Positions 26,244-35,148 of a stretch of DNA of 64,000 bases are shown one piece after another. How positions within the stretch are numbered: position 1 is the first letter of the stretch; each line of letters begins with the position of its first letter. Position numbers and translations under genes: made by a program. The DNA is from Arcobacter sp. F155. Its GTDB lineage: Bacteria; Campylobacterota; Campylobacteria; Campylobacterales; Arcobacteraceae. The stretch spans positions 115,335-179,334 of the forward strand of contig NZ_PDJU01000006.1 of NCBI RefSeq assembly GCF_004116455.1, read 5' to 3'. The notes under the pieces were generated by a model. The model was not told where the DNA came from. It searched no databases and saw only the letters and a program-made list of their open reading frames with translations.

Positions 26244-27113
26244 TTATGGGTGAACAGCCTTTAGGGCTTCACCTATAGAAGTAATAGTTCTAACAGTAGT
26301 AACGCCAGCTCTTTCTAAAGCTGCATATTTCTCATCTGCTGTTCCTTTACTTCCATCAATAATTGCTCCTGCGTGTCCCATTCTTTTACCCTTTGGAGCG
26401 GTAACTCCTGCGATATAAGAAACAACAGGTTTTGTAATATTTGATTTGATAAACTCAGCAGCAGCTTCTTCTTTAGCTCCACCAATTTCACCAATCATTA
26501 CAATTGCTTTAGTCTCTGGGTCATTTTCAAATCTTTGTAAGATATCAATAAAGTCACTTCCTGGAACAGGATCTCCACCAATACCTACACAAGTACTTTG
26601 ACCAAATCCTGCATTTGTAGATTGATTAACTGCTTCATATGTTAAAGTACCAGACCTAGATACAATTCCAACACTTCCTGGCTTATGAATTGATTCTGGC
26701 ATAATTCCCATTTTACATTGACCTGGAGTGATAATTCCTGGGCAGTTTGGACCAATAAGAGTTGAACCATTTAAATCAACTGCTGCTTTTACATCAAGCA
26801 TATCAATTGTTGGAATACCTTCTGTGATACAAACAATTGTTTCAATACCATTTTCACTTGCTTCAATAATCGCATCTTTACAAAATGGAGCTGGAACATA
26901 GATAATAGAAGCATTTGCTCCTGTTAATCTTTTAGCACACTCTACTGTGTTATAAATTGGTAAGTCTAAGTGAGTTTGTCCTCTTTTACCTGGAACTACA
27001 CCACTAACTACTGTTGTTCCATATGCAATTGCACGTCCTGTATGGAAACTTGCTTGTGCACCTGTTAGACCTTGAACTAATACTTTTGTATTTTTATCAA
27101 TTAAAATTGCCAT
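26244..27113 (-). CDS. sucD: succinyl-CoA synthetase, alpha subunit
   Basis: SucD carries the phosphohistidine that relays phosphate between succinyl-CoA and nucleotide. The 289-residue length is typical. The CoA-binding start ([17 protein letters not shown]), [16 protein letters not shown] and the active-site histidine in [14 protein letters not shown] sequence ([12 protein letters not shown]) are present. It follows sucC with a one-base overlap, forming the standard sucCD operon. It is one of the TCA steps feeding succinate to frdCAB. Confidence 0.97.
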   Translation of the reverse strand: MAILIDKNTKVLVQGLTGAQASFHTGRAIAYGTTVVSGVVPGKRGQTHLDLPIYNTVECAKRLTGANASIIYVPAPFCKDAIIEASENGIETIVCITEGIPTIDMLDVKAAVDLNGSTLIGPNCPGIITPGQCKMGIMPESIHKPGSVGIVSRSGTLTYEAVNQSTNAGFGQSTCVGIGGDPVPGSDFIDILQRFENDPETKAIVMIGEIGGAKEEAAAEFIKSNITKPVVSYIAGVTAPKGKRMGHAGAIIDGSKGTADEKYAALERAGVTTVRTITSIGEALKAVHP

Positions 27114-28282
27114 TAGTTCGCCCCTTGTGCTAGTTCAATAATTTTTTGTGCAGCTTTATCTAAGTCCGCTTCTTCATAAATTTCAATGTCAGAGTTTTTG
27201 ATTAGTTCTAATCCCTCTTTAGCATTAGTTCCTTCAAGTCTTACTACAATAGGTACTGTTATTTCCATTTTTTGAGCAGCTGCTATAATACCTGAAGCTA
27301 TGATGTCACATCTTACAATACCACCAAAGATATTTACTAAAATACCATCTACTTTTTCATCTGAAAGAATAATTTCAAAGGCTTCAATAACTCTACCTTC
27401 ATTTACACTTCCACCTACATCTAAGAAGTTTGCAGGATCTCCACCGTGAGTTTTAATTAAATCCATAGTAGCCATTGCAAGACCTGCACCATTTACCATA
27501 CAACCAATGTTTCCATCTAAGCTTACATAGTTAAGGTCTAGTTTTTCTGCTTTTAATTCTCTAGCGTCTTCTTGAGATTCATCTCTAATCTCATTCATTT
27601 TAGGCTGTCTGTAAAGAGCTGAGTTATCTACTTGAATCTTTCCATCAAGACATACTAAGTAACCTTGTTTTGTAACAACTAAAGGATTTACTTCTACAAG
27701 TGATAAGTCATTTTCAATAAACATTTTATACATTTTTTGCATTAAATCAATCATTTGTGCAGAAAGAGTTCTATCAAGTTTTAAGTCATCACAAATTTGT
27801 CTACACTGAGCAGGCATAATTCCTACAACTGGGTTAATAGGATTTCTTAAAATTTTTTCAGGTGATTTTTCTGCTACTTCTTCGATTTCCATACCACCTT
27901 CACTTGAAGTGATAATCATAATTCTTTGAGTAGTTCTATCAACTGCAAAAGCTAGATATATTTCATCTACAACCTCACAAGGCTCTTCAATAAAAATAGA
28001 GTTTACTGCTTGCCCCTCTTTTGTTGTTTGGTGAGTTACTAATCTACTTCCAAGTAATCTTCTAACTTCGTCATTTGCTTCTGTTTTTGATTCAGCAACA
28101 ACAACTCCGCCAGCTTTTCCTCTTCCACCTGCGTGAACTTGGGCTTTAATTACCCATCTGTCTTCACCAATAGTTCTTAAAATATCATCTAATTGTGAAG
28201 GGTGAGTAAGTAGTTTCCCTTTTGTAGTTGGAATATCATATTTTCTGTAAAGGTTTTTTGCTTGATATTCATGAAGATTCAT
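27113..28282 (-). CDS. sucC: succinyl-CoA synthetase, beta subunit
   Basis: SucC is the ATP-grasp, nucleotide- and succinate-binding subunit. The 389-residue protein shows the family start [19 protein letters not shown], the nucleotide site ([18 protein letters not shown]), EVNPLVVT and the C-terminal GGIVRCD loop. The ATG at 28282 has a GGAAC-type ribosome site. The leader carries mutually exclusive stems, one of which can cover that site. Confidence 0.97.
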   Translation of the reverse strand: MNLHEYQAKNLYRKYDIPTTKGKLLTHPSQLDDILRTIGEDRWVIKAQVHAGGRGKAGGVVVAESKTEANDEVRRLLGSRLVTHQTTKEGQAVNSIFIEEPCEVVDEIYLAFAVDRTTQRIMIITSSEGGMEIEEVAEKSPEKILRNPINPVVGIMPAQCRQICDDLKLDRTLSAQMIDLMQKMYKMFIENDLSLVEVNPLVVTKQGYLVCLDGKIQVDNSALYRQPKMNEIRDESQEDARELKAEKLDLNYVSLDGNIGCMVNGAGLAMATMDLIKTHGGDPANFLDVGGSVNEGRVIEAFEIILSDEKVDGILVNIFGGIVRCDIIASGIIAAAQKMEITVPIVVRLEGTNAKEGLELIKNSDIEIYEEADLDKAAQKIIELAQGAN

Positions 28283-28284
28283 AA

Positions 28285-28321
28285 AGTTCCTTTTAAAGTG
28301 GTTCCACTTTTATTAGGAACC
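28285..28321 (-). promoter_or_regulatory. switch-like leader of sucC
   Basis: On the mRNA, segment A (GGTTCC, 28321-28316) can pair with B (GGAACC, 28305-28300) or with C (GGAAC, 28290-28286), which is the ribosome site. Segment B also lies inside a separate 7-bp hairpin AAAGTGG/CCACTTT (28310-28295). If that hairpin forms, A is free to cover the ribosome site; if A pairs with B, the site is free. This two-state layout is typical of translational attenuators. Confidence 0.4.
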
Positions 28322-28458
28322 TATTATTTAATCTTATAAAATGTTTTAAAATAAAAACTTATATCAAAACTATGTTGTAATAGTGCTTAAGCTCAATAAT
28401 ATCTAACCAAAAATCAATGCAATTGATAGTATCATATTTATAAATATAAAGGATTTTT

Positions 28459-29805
28459 ATGGCTTATTATTCATCATTTGGTGCAGCTCAAGGAGTAACA
28501 GGTTCTTGTCATCTTCTTGAAATAGGATATTTAAAGATTTTGGTTGATTGTGGACTTTTTCAAGGTAGAGATGAAGAGTTAAATATAGAAGAGTTTCCTT
28601 TTGACCCTAGTGAAATAGATTATGTAATTGTTACCCATGCACATTTAGATCATATAGGAAGGTTGCCATTACTTGTAAAAGAAGGTTTTAGTAAAAAAAT
28701 CATTTCTACAAAAGCAACTTATGAAATAGCAAAATTGATGCTAGCAAATGCAGCTGGAATTATTCAAGAGAGTAAAAATCCAATTTATAATGAAAATGAC
28801 GTAGAACCAACTTTAAAATTTTTTGGAACTTTTTTAGAGTATGGTGAGAGCATGAATTTAACTGATGATATAAAAATCTCTTTTAAAAATGCAGGGCATA
28901 TCTTAGGTTCAGCTAGTTTAAAAATTGAGTATAAAGAAGATGGTATGGATAAGAGTGCTATTTTCTCCGGGGATTTAGGACAACATTCAAGAATAATAAC
29001 TTCACCTTTACAAGCTTGGGAAAAAGGTAATTATATATTTTTAGAATCAACTTATGGGGATAGACTTCATGAGGATTTAACTATCTCAATAAATAGTTTT
29101 AAAGAGAATATTTTAAATACTATAAAAAAAGGTGGGGTTGTACTTCTTCCTTCTTTTGCTTTAGAAAGAACTCAAGAGATATTGTACTTATTAAAGCAGA
29201 TGAGTGAAGAGGGATTATTATCAAATATTCCTGTTTACTTAGATGCTCCACTTGCAATAAATGTTACTAAGGTATTTAAGAAGTTTCCACACTTAATGAA
29301 TGATGAAATAAAAGCAGTCTTCGAAGCTGGTCAAGACCCATTTAATTTTAAAGAGTTAATTACTACTTCATTAAAAGAAGAATCAATTGCTATAAATGAA
29401 GTTGCAGCTCCTAAGATAATAATTGCAGGTTCTGGGATGTGTGAAGGTGGAAGAATAAAATATCATTTAGTAAGATATTTGCAAAATCCATTAAATAAAG
29501 TAATCTTTGTAGGCTTTCAAGTTCCTGGAACTTTAGGAAATAAAATATCTACAATGTACAATAAAACTATTAAAATAGATGACTCTTATATTGATGTAAA
29601 AGCAGATATTGAGATTATAAATGGCTTTTCTGCTCATGCAGACCAAAGTGATTTAATTAATTTTGTAAAAAATTTAGAAGATATTTATTGTATTTATTTA
29701 ATTCATGGTGATGAACAAAAACTGAAAATATTCAAAGAAAAAATAAATGATGAATTAGAAAGTAAAGTGCATATTGTAAAAAAGAAAGAGAGAATTTATA
29801 TTTAA
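28459..29805 (+). CDS. beta-CASP metallo-beta-lactamase, probable RNA-processing nuclease
   Basis: A 448-residue protein of the CPSF73/YSH1-like group. The zinc motif HxHxDH is at residues 60-65 (THAHLDHIG), followed by GHILGSA and FSGDLG with further metal ligands. The beta-CASP domain shows DxT-type LESTYGDR, LLPSFALERTQEIL, IIAGSGMCEGGRI and the closing GFSAHADQ. Family members cut RNA endo- or exonucleolytically. It is a single gene between sucC (divergent) and the aldehyde dehydrogenase (convergent). Confidence 0.92.
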   Translation: MAYYSSFGAAQGVTGSCHLLEIGYLKILVDCGLFQGRDEELNIEEFPFDPSEIDYVIVTHAHLDHIGRLPLLVKEGFSKKIISTKATYEIAKLMLANAAGIIQESKNPIYNENDVEPTLKFFGTFLEYGESMNLTDDIKISFKNAGHILGSASLKIEYKEDGMDKSAIFSGDLGQHSRIITSPLQAWEKGNYIFLESTYGDRLHEDLTISINSFKENILNTIKKGGVVLLPSFALERTQEILYLLKQMSEEGLLSNIPVYLDAPLAINVTKVFKKFPHLMNDEIKAVFEAGQDPFNFKELITTSLKEESIAINEVAAPKIIIAGSGMCEGGRIKYHLVRYLQNPLNKVIFVGFQVPGTLGNKISTMYNKTIKIDDSYIDVKADIEIINGFSAHADQSDLINFVKNLEDIYCIYLIHGDEQKLKIFKEKINDELESKVHIVKKKERIYI

Positions 29806-29826
29806 AAGAGGATTTCCTCTTTTAAA
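29801..29826. terminator. bidirectional terminator between convergent genes
   Basis: TTTAAAAGAGGA (29801-29812) and TCCTCTTTTAAA (29815-29826) make a perfect 12-bp stem. The stop codon of the nuclease gene lies inside it. Confidence 0.75.
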
Positions 29827-29835
29827 TACTAATGA

Positions 29836-31227
29836 TTATAATACTGGTGATTTAATAACCATCATTTTTTGGTTTTGCATTTCATTCATAGAATCAGGAA
29901 TTCCACCTAATCCAAGTCCTGAAGTTTTTGCACCACCAAATGGCATCCAGTCAACTCTAAATGCAGTGTGGTCATTTACCATTACAGTAGTACCATTTAA
30001 TCTTTTAACTGCTTTTAAAGCTGTATCAATATTTTTAGTAAATACTGCTGCTTGGAATGAAACATCAAGAGAGTTTGCTCTTGCAATTGCTTCATCAATA
30101 TTTGAGTAAGAGTAAACAATTACTACTGGTCCAAATACTTCTTTAGTAGATACTAAAGCATCATCAGCAGGGTTTAAAATTACTGTTGGCTCATAACAAG
30201 AATCAGAGATTCTTTTACCACCAGTTAAAATTTTTCCACCTTTTTCTACTGCTTCATTAACCCACTCTTCAACTCTATTTACTTCGTTGTTATTAATAAG
30301 TGGACCAACTTCAGTTTTAGGGTCTAATTGATCACCTACAACTAATTTAGAAGCATAGTCAGTTAATTTTGAAGCTACTTCATCAACAATTGATTCATGT
30401 ACATAAACTCTTTGTACTGATACACAAACTTGACCAGCGTGGTAGAAACCACCTTTTCCTAAGTCTGGAATCATAGCATCGATATCTGCATCTGGCTCAA
30501 CGATAACTGGTGCAACTCCACCATGCTCTAATGCAGCTCTAGTTCCTGGGCTTGACTTAGAGTTTAAGTACCAACCAACAGGTCCTGAACCAATAAATGT
30601 AAAGAATGCAGTTTTAGGAGAAGTAACTAATAATTCTCCTCCTTGTCTATCACAAACTACAGCTTGTGCCCAACCATCAGGAAGACCAGCTTCTTTTAGT
30701 AATTCTACTAATCTAACTGCTGACATTGGAGTTTGAGTTGCAGGTCTGATAATTACAGGGCATCCAACAGCTAGTGCTGGAATTACTTGGTGAACTGCTA
30801 AGTTAAATGGGTGGTTGAATGCTGAAATTGCAGCAACTACACCAATAGGTTCTTTCATTGTATAAGCCATTCTGTTTGCACTTGATGCAGTGTGACCCAT
30901 AGCAATTTCTTGACCTTCTTGAACTGCAAGTTGCTCAATTGCAATTTTTACACCATTGATAGCTCTTTGAATCTCAACTTTAGAGTCCATGTATGGTTTT
31001 CCACCTTCAGAAGCACAAAGAATAGTTAATTCTTCTACTTGTGAAGACATGATTTCCATTAGGTTTTCTAAGATTTCAATTCTCTTATACTTTGGAAGCC
31101 AGTTATCAACGTCTAAAAATTTATCATATGCAACGTCGATTGCTTTTTCTACACCTTCTACACTTGTAAAAGGTACAGTTCCAACTACTTTTCCGTCAAA
31201 TGGTGATGTTACTTCAATTGTACTCAT
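29836..31227 (-). CDS. NAD(P)-dependent aldehyde dehydrogenase
   Basis: A 463-residue aldehyde dehydrogenase. The catalytic cysteine is in HAGQVCVSVQR and the general-base glutamate in LEHGGVAPVIV; the asparagine of the oxyanion hole is in SAFNHPFNLA, and NDHTAFRVDWMPFGG with GLGLGG closes the protein. The EHGG form replaces the common ELGG. The sequence style resembles the lactaldehyde/phosphonoacetaldehyde group, but the substrate is not set. It lies 29 bp behind a ThDP enzyme in the same operon. Confidence 0.88.
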   Translation of the reverse strand: MSTIEVTSPFDGKVVGTVPFTSVEGVEKAIDVAYDKFLDVDNWLPKYKRIEILENLMEIMSSQVEELTILCASEGGKPYMDSKVEIQRAINGVKIAIEQLAVQEGQEIAMGHTASSANRMAYTMKEPIGVVAAISAFNHPFNLAVHQVIPALAVGCPVIIRPATQTPMSAVRLVELLKEAGLPDGWAQAVVCDRQGGELLVTSPKTAFFTFIGSGPVGWYLNSKSSPGTRAALEHGGVAPVIVEPDADIDAMIPDLGKGGFYHAGQVCVSVQRVYVHESIVDEVASKLTDYASKLVVGDQLDPKTEVGPLINNNEVNRVEEWVNEAVEKGGKILTGGKRISDSCYEPTVILNPADDALVSTKEVFGPVVIVYSYSNIDEAIARANSLDVSFQAAVFTKNIDTALKAVKRLNGTTVMVNDHTAFRVDWMPFGGAKTSGLGLGGIPDSMNEMQNQKMMVIKSPVL

Positions 31228-31256
31228 TTATATCCTTTACTTTGGTTTTGTTTGTA

Positions 31257-32912
31257 TTATACCATACAAGTTTTATTTGCTAATAAGTCATTTAAAATTG
31301 AATGATTTAATGAATAATCAACTGCTAAGTCGATTAAGTGTACACCTTTAGAGTTTACACATTTTTCTAATGTTTCTTCAAACTCTTCACAAGATTCTGG
31401 TCTATAACCTTTAGCACCAAATGATTCTGCAAATTTAACAAAATCAGGGTTACCTAAATCAAGTCCGAAAGTATCGAATCCCATACCTGTTTGTTTCCAT
31501 TTAATCATTCCATATGCGTTGTCATTTAGAATAATTACAGTTAAATCAAGTCCAAGTCTTACAGCTGTTTCCATCTCTTGGTCATTCATCATGAATCCAC
31601 CATCACCACAAACTGCAACAACTTTAGAATCAGGATTTACCATTTTAGCTGCCATACCAGAAGGAAGTCCAGCACCCATAGTAGCAAGAGCATTATCTAA
31701 TAATAGAGTGTTAGGCTTAGCACATCTATAGTTTCTTGCAAACCAGATTTTATAAACACCATTGTCAAGTGTTACGATATCATCATCACTTGTTAAAGTT
31801 TGTCTAATAGTTCTAACTGCTCTTTGTGGTAAGATTGGGAATCTTGTATCACCAAAGTATTTAGAAAGTCTATTTCTGATTTCATCTGCTAATCTTACAT
31901 AGTAATCAAAGTCCCAGTGCTCTTGTTTAGAAATAGCATTTGTGATTTTTTCTATACTTGATGAGATATCACCAACAACATCTAATTGTGGGAAATAAGT
32001 ATCATCTACTTCTGATGGGAAGAAGTTTACGTGTAATACTTTAGTAGCTCCTTCTTCATTTTCCATAAAGAATGGTGGCTTTTCAATTACATCATGACCA
32101 ACATTGATAATTAAGTCAGCTCTTTCAATTGCACAGTGAATAAAGTCATCTTTAGATAATGCAGCAGTTGATAAACATAATTTGTGGTTTTCATCAACAA
32201 CACCTTTACCCATTTGAGTAGAGAAGAAAGGAATTCCAGTTTCATTAACGAATTCAGTTAATGCAGTAGAAATTTCATCTCTATTTGCAGCATTACCAAT
32301 ACATAATAATGGTCTTTTTGCTTTTTCAATCATTTTAACTGCGTCAGCAATAGCTTTTTTATGAGCAGTTGGGTATTGGAACTCTTGAACTGGATAGATG
32401 TTATCATCAATATCTTCTTCAGCAGAAATATCTTCAGGGAACTCAATGTGAACTGCACCTGGTCTTTCAGTAGTTGCAATTTTAAATGCTTCTCTTACAA
32501 CTGAAGGAACATTGTTACCATTAACAATTTGCTTAGCATATTTTGTCATTGGTCTCATCATTCTAACGATATCAATAATTTGGAATCTACCTTGCTTAGA
32601 TTTTTTAATTGGTTTTTGACCAGTAATCATAAGCATTGGCATAGCACCTAATTGTGCATATGCAGCAGCAGTAGCGAAGTTAGTAGCACCAGGCCCTAAA
32701 GTTGATACACATACACCAACTTTTCCAGTTAATCTACCATAAGTAGCAGCCATGAAACCTGCACCTTGCTCGTGTCTAGTTAAGATTAATTTGATTTTGT
32801 CTGATTTTCTTAGTGCTTCTAGTAAGTCTAGATTCTCTTCTCCAGGAATACCAAATATGTACTCAACACCTTCATTTTCTAACGCCTTAATAAATAAATC
32901 TGATGCGTTCAT
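31257..32912 (-). CDS. ThDP-dependent enzyme, acetolactate synthase large-subunit type
   Basis: A 551-residue ThDP enzyme. The cofactor-activating glutamate is in TRHEQGAGFMAATYGRLTG and the ThDP/Mg motif is GDGGFMMNDQEMET, ending in LNDNAYG. Overall it fits catabolic or stand-alone acetolactate synthase: no regulatory subunit gene is adjacent. The start is the ATG at 32912 behind GGAG; the reading frame continues upstream to 32984 but without a ribosome site. Coupling to an aldehyde dehydrogenase suggests that the physiological product or substrate may involve an aldehyde rather than branched-chain synthesis. Confidence 0.85.
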   Translation of the reverse strand: MNASDLFIKALENEGVEYIFGIPGEENLDLLEALRKSDKIKLILTRHEQGAGFMAATYGRLTGKVGVCVSTLGPGATNFATAAAYAQLGAMPMLMITGQKPIKKSKQGRFQIIDIVRMMRPMTKYAKQIVNGNNVPSVVREAFKIATTERPGAVHIEFPEDISAEEDIDDNIYPVQEFQYPTAHKKAIADAVKMIEKAKRPLLCIGNAANRDEISTALTEFVNETGIPFFSTQMGKGVVDENHKLCLSTAALSKDDFIHCAIERADLIINVGHDVIEKPPFFMENEEGATKVLHVNFFPSEVDDTYFPQLDVVGDISSSIEKITNAISKQEHWDFDYYVRLADEIRNRLSKYFGDTRFPILPQRAVRTIRQTLTSDDDIVTLDNGVYKIWFARNYRCAKPNTLLLDNALATMGAGLPSGMAAKMVNPDSKVVAVCGDGGFMMNDQEMETAVRLGLDLTVIILNDNAYGMIKWKQTGMGFDTFGLDLGNPDFVKFAESFGAKGYRPESCEEFEETLEKCVNSKGVHLIDLAVDYSLNHSILNDLLANKTCMV

Positions 32913-33115
32913 CTTATCTCCAATTTTTTTAATTAAATATTTATGAAAGTTTCCCACATTTTGATTTAAACAGTTGTTAATCATTATGATTATTTCTTAA
33001 GTTTCACATTTTTTTTTATAAGTGCGAATATTCGACACAATCGTTTCTGTATTATTATAATAAGTTTAAAGAAAGAGATTAGAGTAGTATTATAATTCTT
33101 TGGAGGAAAAAGCCT

Positions 33116-33141
33116 AAAAAGATGAGATATTAAATCTCACC
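33116..33141 (-). terminator. rho-independent terminator of the dynamin-like operon
   Basis: On the minus strand GGTGAGAT (33141-33134) pairs with ATCTCATC (33128-33121) and is followed by TTTTT (33120-33116). The stop codon of the downstream dynamin gene lies in the loop. Confidence 0.75.
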
Positions 33142-35148
33142 TTTAATGCTTTTAAGGTCTTCTATCTTGTTTAAGTAATTGGCTTTTTTAGAGCTTACGA
33201 ACTCAATTCTATCTTCATTGATTTCTAAATATTGATTTTTTGAATATTGGATGATTTTATAAAGATAGTTTCTTTTTGAAGTTAAGAAATCTTCAATTTT
33301 TTCAAATCCAAAATTTGCTTTTAGTTTTGTAAGAATTTCATCTTCCCTTGGATGATATACATTAAATCTTGCAGGTTCTTTTTCATATAAAGCAACTGAT
33401 TCTGCAATTTGCTGTTCAAAGTGTGCAATTGTAGCTTGTGTAGTTTGAATATATGAGTAAGATAAAGCTCCATTAAAGTATGCGAATTTTTTTCTTAAAG
33501 CTGAAATATTTTCTAAAATTGCACGGTGGAAAGACCTTAATACATTTTCATAAACTTTAGCTGCAAAGTGTCTAGTTGTTGAAAACTCTGAGTCTGAAGC
33601 AATCTCTCTATGCTTTTTTATAAGTTCATATGGTTCTTGCCATCTATGAATTCTTTGTTTAATCTCTCTATAAACATTTCTAAATGCTTCATCACTTGCT
33701 AACTCAACTTCTTTTAACTGTTTGATTGCTCTTTTAAACATTTTATCAATTGTTTGGTCATCATAGAAAAGGTTTTTATAAACATTATCACTATCAATCC
33801 AATATGTTTCATACTCAATTTTTTCAAAGGAGTCTTTATTTAAAAAACCACCTTTTTCTTCATATCTATATGCTTTTTGTTTTTTGATATTTTTAAATGT
33901 TTCATGGGCCATTTTTTCCATAATTGATTCAAGTGAGTTGTAGATTGTAAATAACTCTTTTGAATAAGTTTTATGAATGTTTTCAAAGGCATCAAGAATA
34001 TCAGTTTCTGCTTCTTTTAAAATCTCACATAAAGAGTCATAAACACCAATAATAGTCTCATACTCTTTTACTAAAATATCGCAGATACCTTTTAAATCTT
34101 TTTTAATAGCATACTCTTTAGCTTCAGCTGCTTGGGGTCTAATAGTATTTTCAATAAAATCAAGAACCTCTTGAATATTTGATTCTTCAAGTAGTTTTGT
34201 ATTATCTGTATTATCAACAGCATTGATTTTATCAATAGCTTCTTGGTATTTGTTAAACTCTTCTTCAAAGCTTTTTAGAGTTTGAATTCGGCTCTCTTTT
34301 AAGTCTTTTTTGAAGTTTTCTATTAGCTTTTCTTGTTGTGTTTCTACTAAAATATCTTTGTGTGCAGCTCTTGATTCAAGTGCCATTTTAGCTGAGATTG
34401 GAGTAACTTGTGCAAAGTATTTAGAGAATTTATCTTTAATATAGTTTGTCGTAGTTTCAATTTGCTCTTGGCTAAATTTATCTTTTTGATTAAGTACACA
34501 AAGAGATTTATTTTTAAAGTGCTCCATATACTCTTCAAGTACTTCTGCTTCAGACATTTTCCCTGCATTATCAATAAGTGTAAGCCAAATAATTCCACCA
34601 ACATCTCTTAATACTCTTCTTGTGGTATCTGTATCACTTTGAGATTGAGAGTTTAGACCTGGAGTATCAACAAAAGAGATGTCTTTTAAGATATCCATTG
34701 GAGCATAAAGAGTTAGATATTTGATATCTGCCATTTCATGTTGTCTTTGGTCTGTAAAGTCTGCAATTGACTCAATAGGAGCATATTCATGAGCTCCTGA
34801 GTAGTAAGTGATTTTTAATTTATACTCATCACCATAATTAATAAAGTTTACTTTAGAAGTAACAGGAGTGATACCTGTAGGTAAAATATTTCTTGAAAGT
34901 AGGGCATTTAAAAATGTTGATTTACCAGAAGAGAATTGTCCAGTAATAGCAACTTCCATTGGATATCTTGATCTTCTAATTTGCTTATCTAAAATACTTT
35001 TTAATTGAATAGACGGGTGAAACTTTTCATCTAAAAGTCTATCTTTAACTTTTTTTATATCACCAACTAGACCTTCTTCATATTCAATCTCAACTGATTT
35101 ATTATATGTATCATTGAACTCTTTTACAAAACTACTTAATATACTCAT
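33130..35148 (-). CDS. bacterial dynamin-like GTPase, second of pair (DLP2-like)
   Basis: A 672-residue large GTPase. The G1 loop is GQFSSGKST (about residues 63-71), G3 is DTPGL (SFVDTPGLNSQSQ), and G4 is the NQKD in CVLNQKDKF. Long helical, coiled-coil regions follow. It matches the smaller partner of the Campylobacter jejuni pair Cj0411/Cj0412, which assembles into a heterotetramer and tethers lipid membranes. Its ATG shares one base with the stop of the first dynamin gene, so equal production is likely. Confidence 0.88.
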   Translation of the reverse strand: MSILSSFVKEFNDTYNKSVEIEYEEGLVGDIKKVKDRLLDEKFHPSIQLKSILDKQIRRSRYPMEVAITGQFSSGKSTFLNALLSRNILPTGITPVTSKVNFINYGDEYKLKITYYSGAHEYAPIESIADFTDQRQHEMADIKYLTLYAPMDILKDISFVDTPGLNSQSQSDTDTTRRVLRDVGGIIWLTLIDNAGKMSEAEVLEEYMEHFKNKSLCVLNQKDKFSQEQIETTTNYIKDKFSKYFAQVTPISAKMALESRAAHKDILVETQQEKLIENFKKDLKESRIQTLKSFEEEFNKYQEAIDKINAVDNTDNTKLLEESNIQEVLDFIENTIRPQAAEAKEYAIKKDLKGICDILVKEYETIIGVYDSLCEILKEAETDILDAFENIHKTYSKELFTIYNSLESIMEKMAHETFKNIKKQKAYRYEEKGGFLNKDSFEKIEYETYWIDSDNVYKNLFYDDQTIDKMFKRAIKQLKEVELASDEAFRNVYREIKQRIHRWQEPYELIKKHREIASDSEFSTTRHFAAKVYENVLRSFHRAILENISALRKKFAYFNGALSYSYIQTTQATIAHFEQQIAESVALYEKEPARFNVYHPREDEILTKLKANFGFEKIEDFLTSKRNYLYKIIQYSKNQYLEINEDRIEFVSSKKANYLNKIEDLKSIKGEI

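Noticed and set aside
32913..33129. A small gene in the gap between the ThDP enzyme and the dynamin genes.
   Set aside because: Only the 5' leader of the ThDP gene and the dynamin terminator can be supported; no frame has a ribosome site and plausible sequence.
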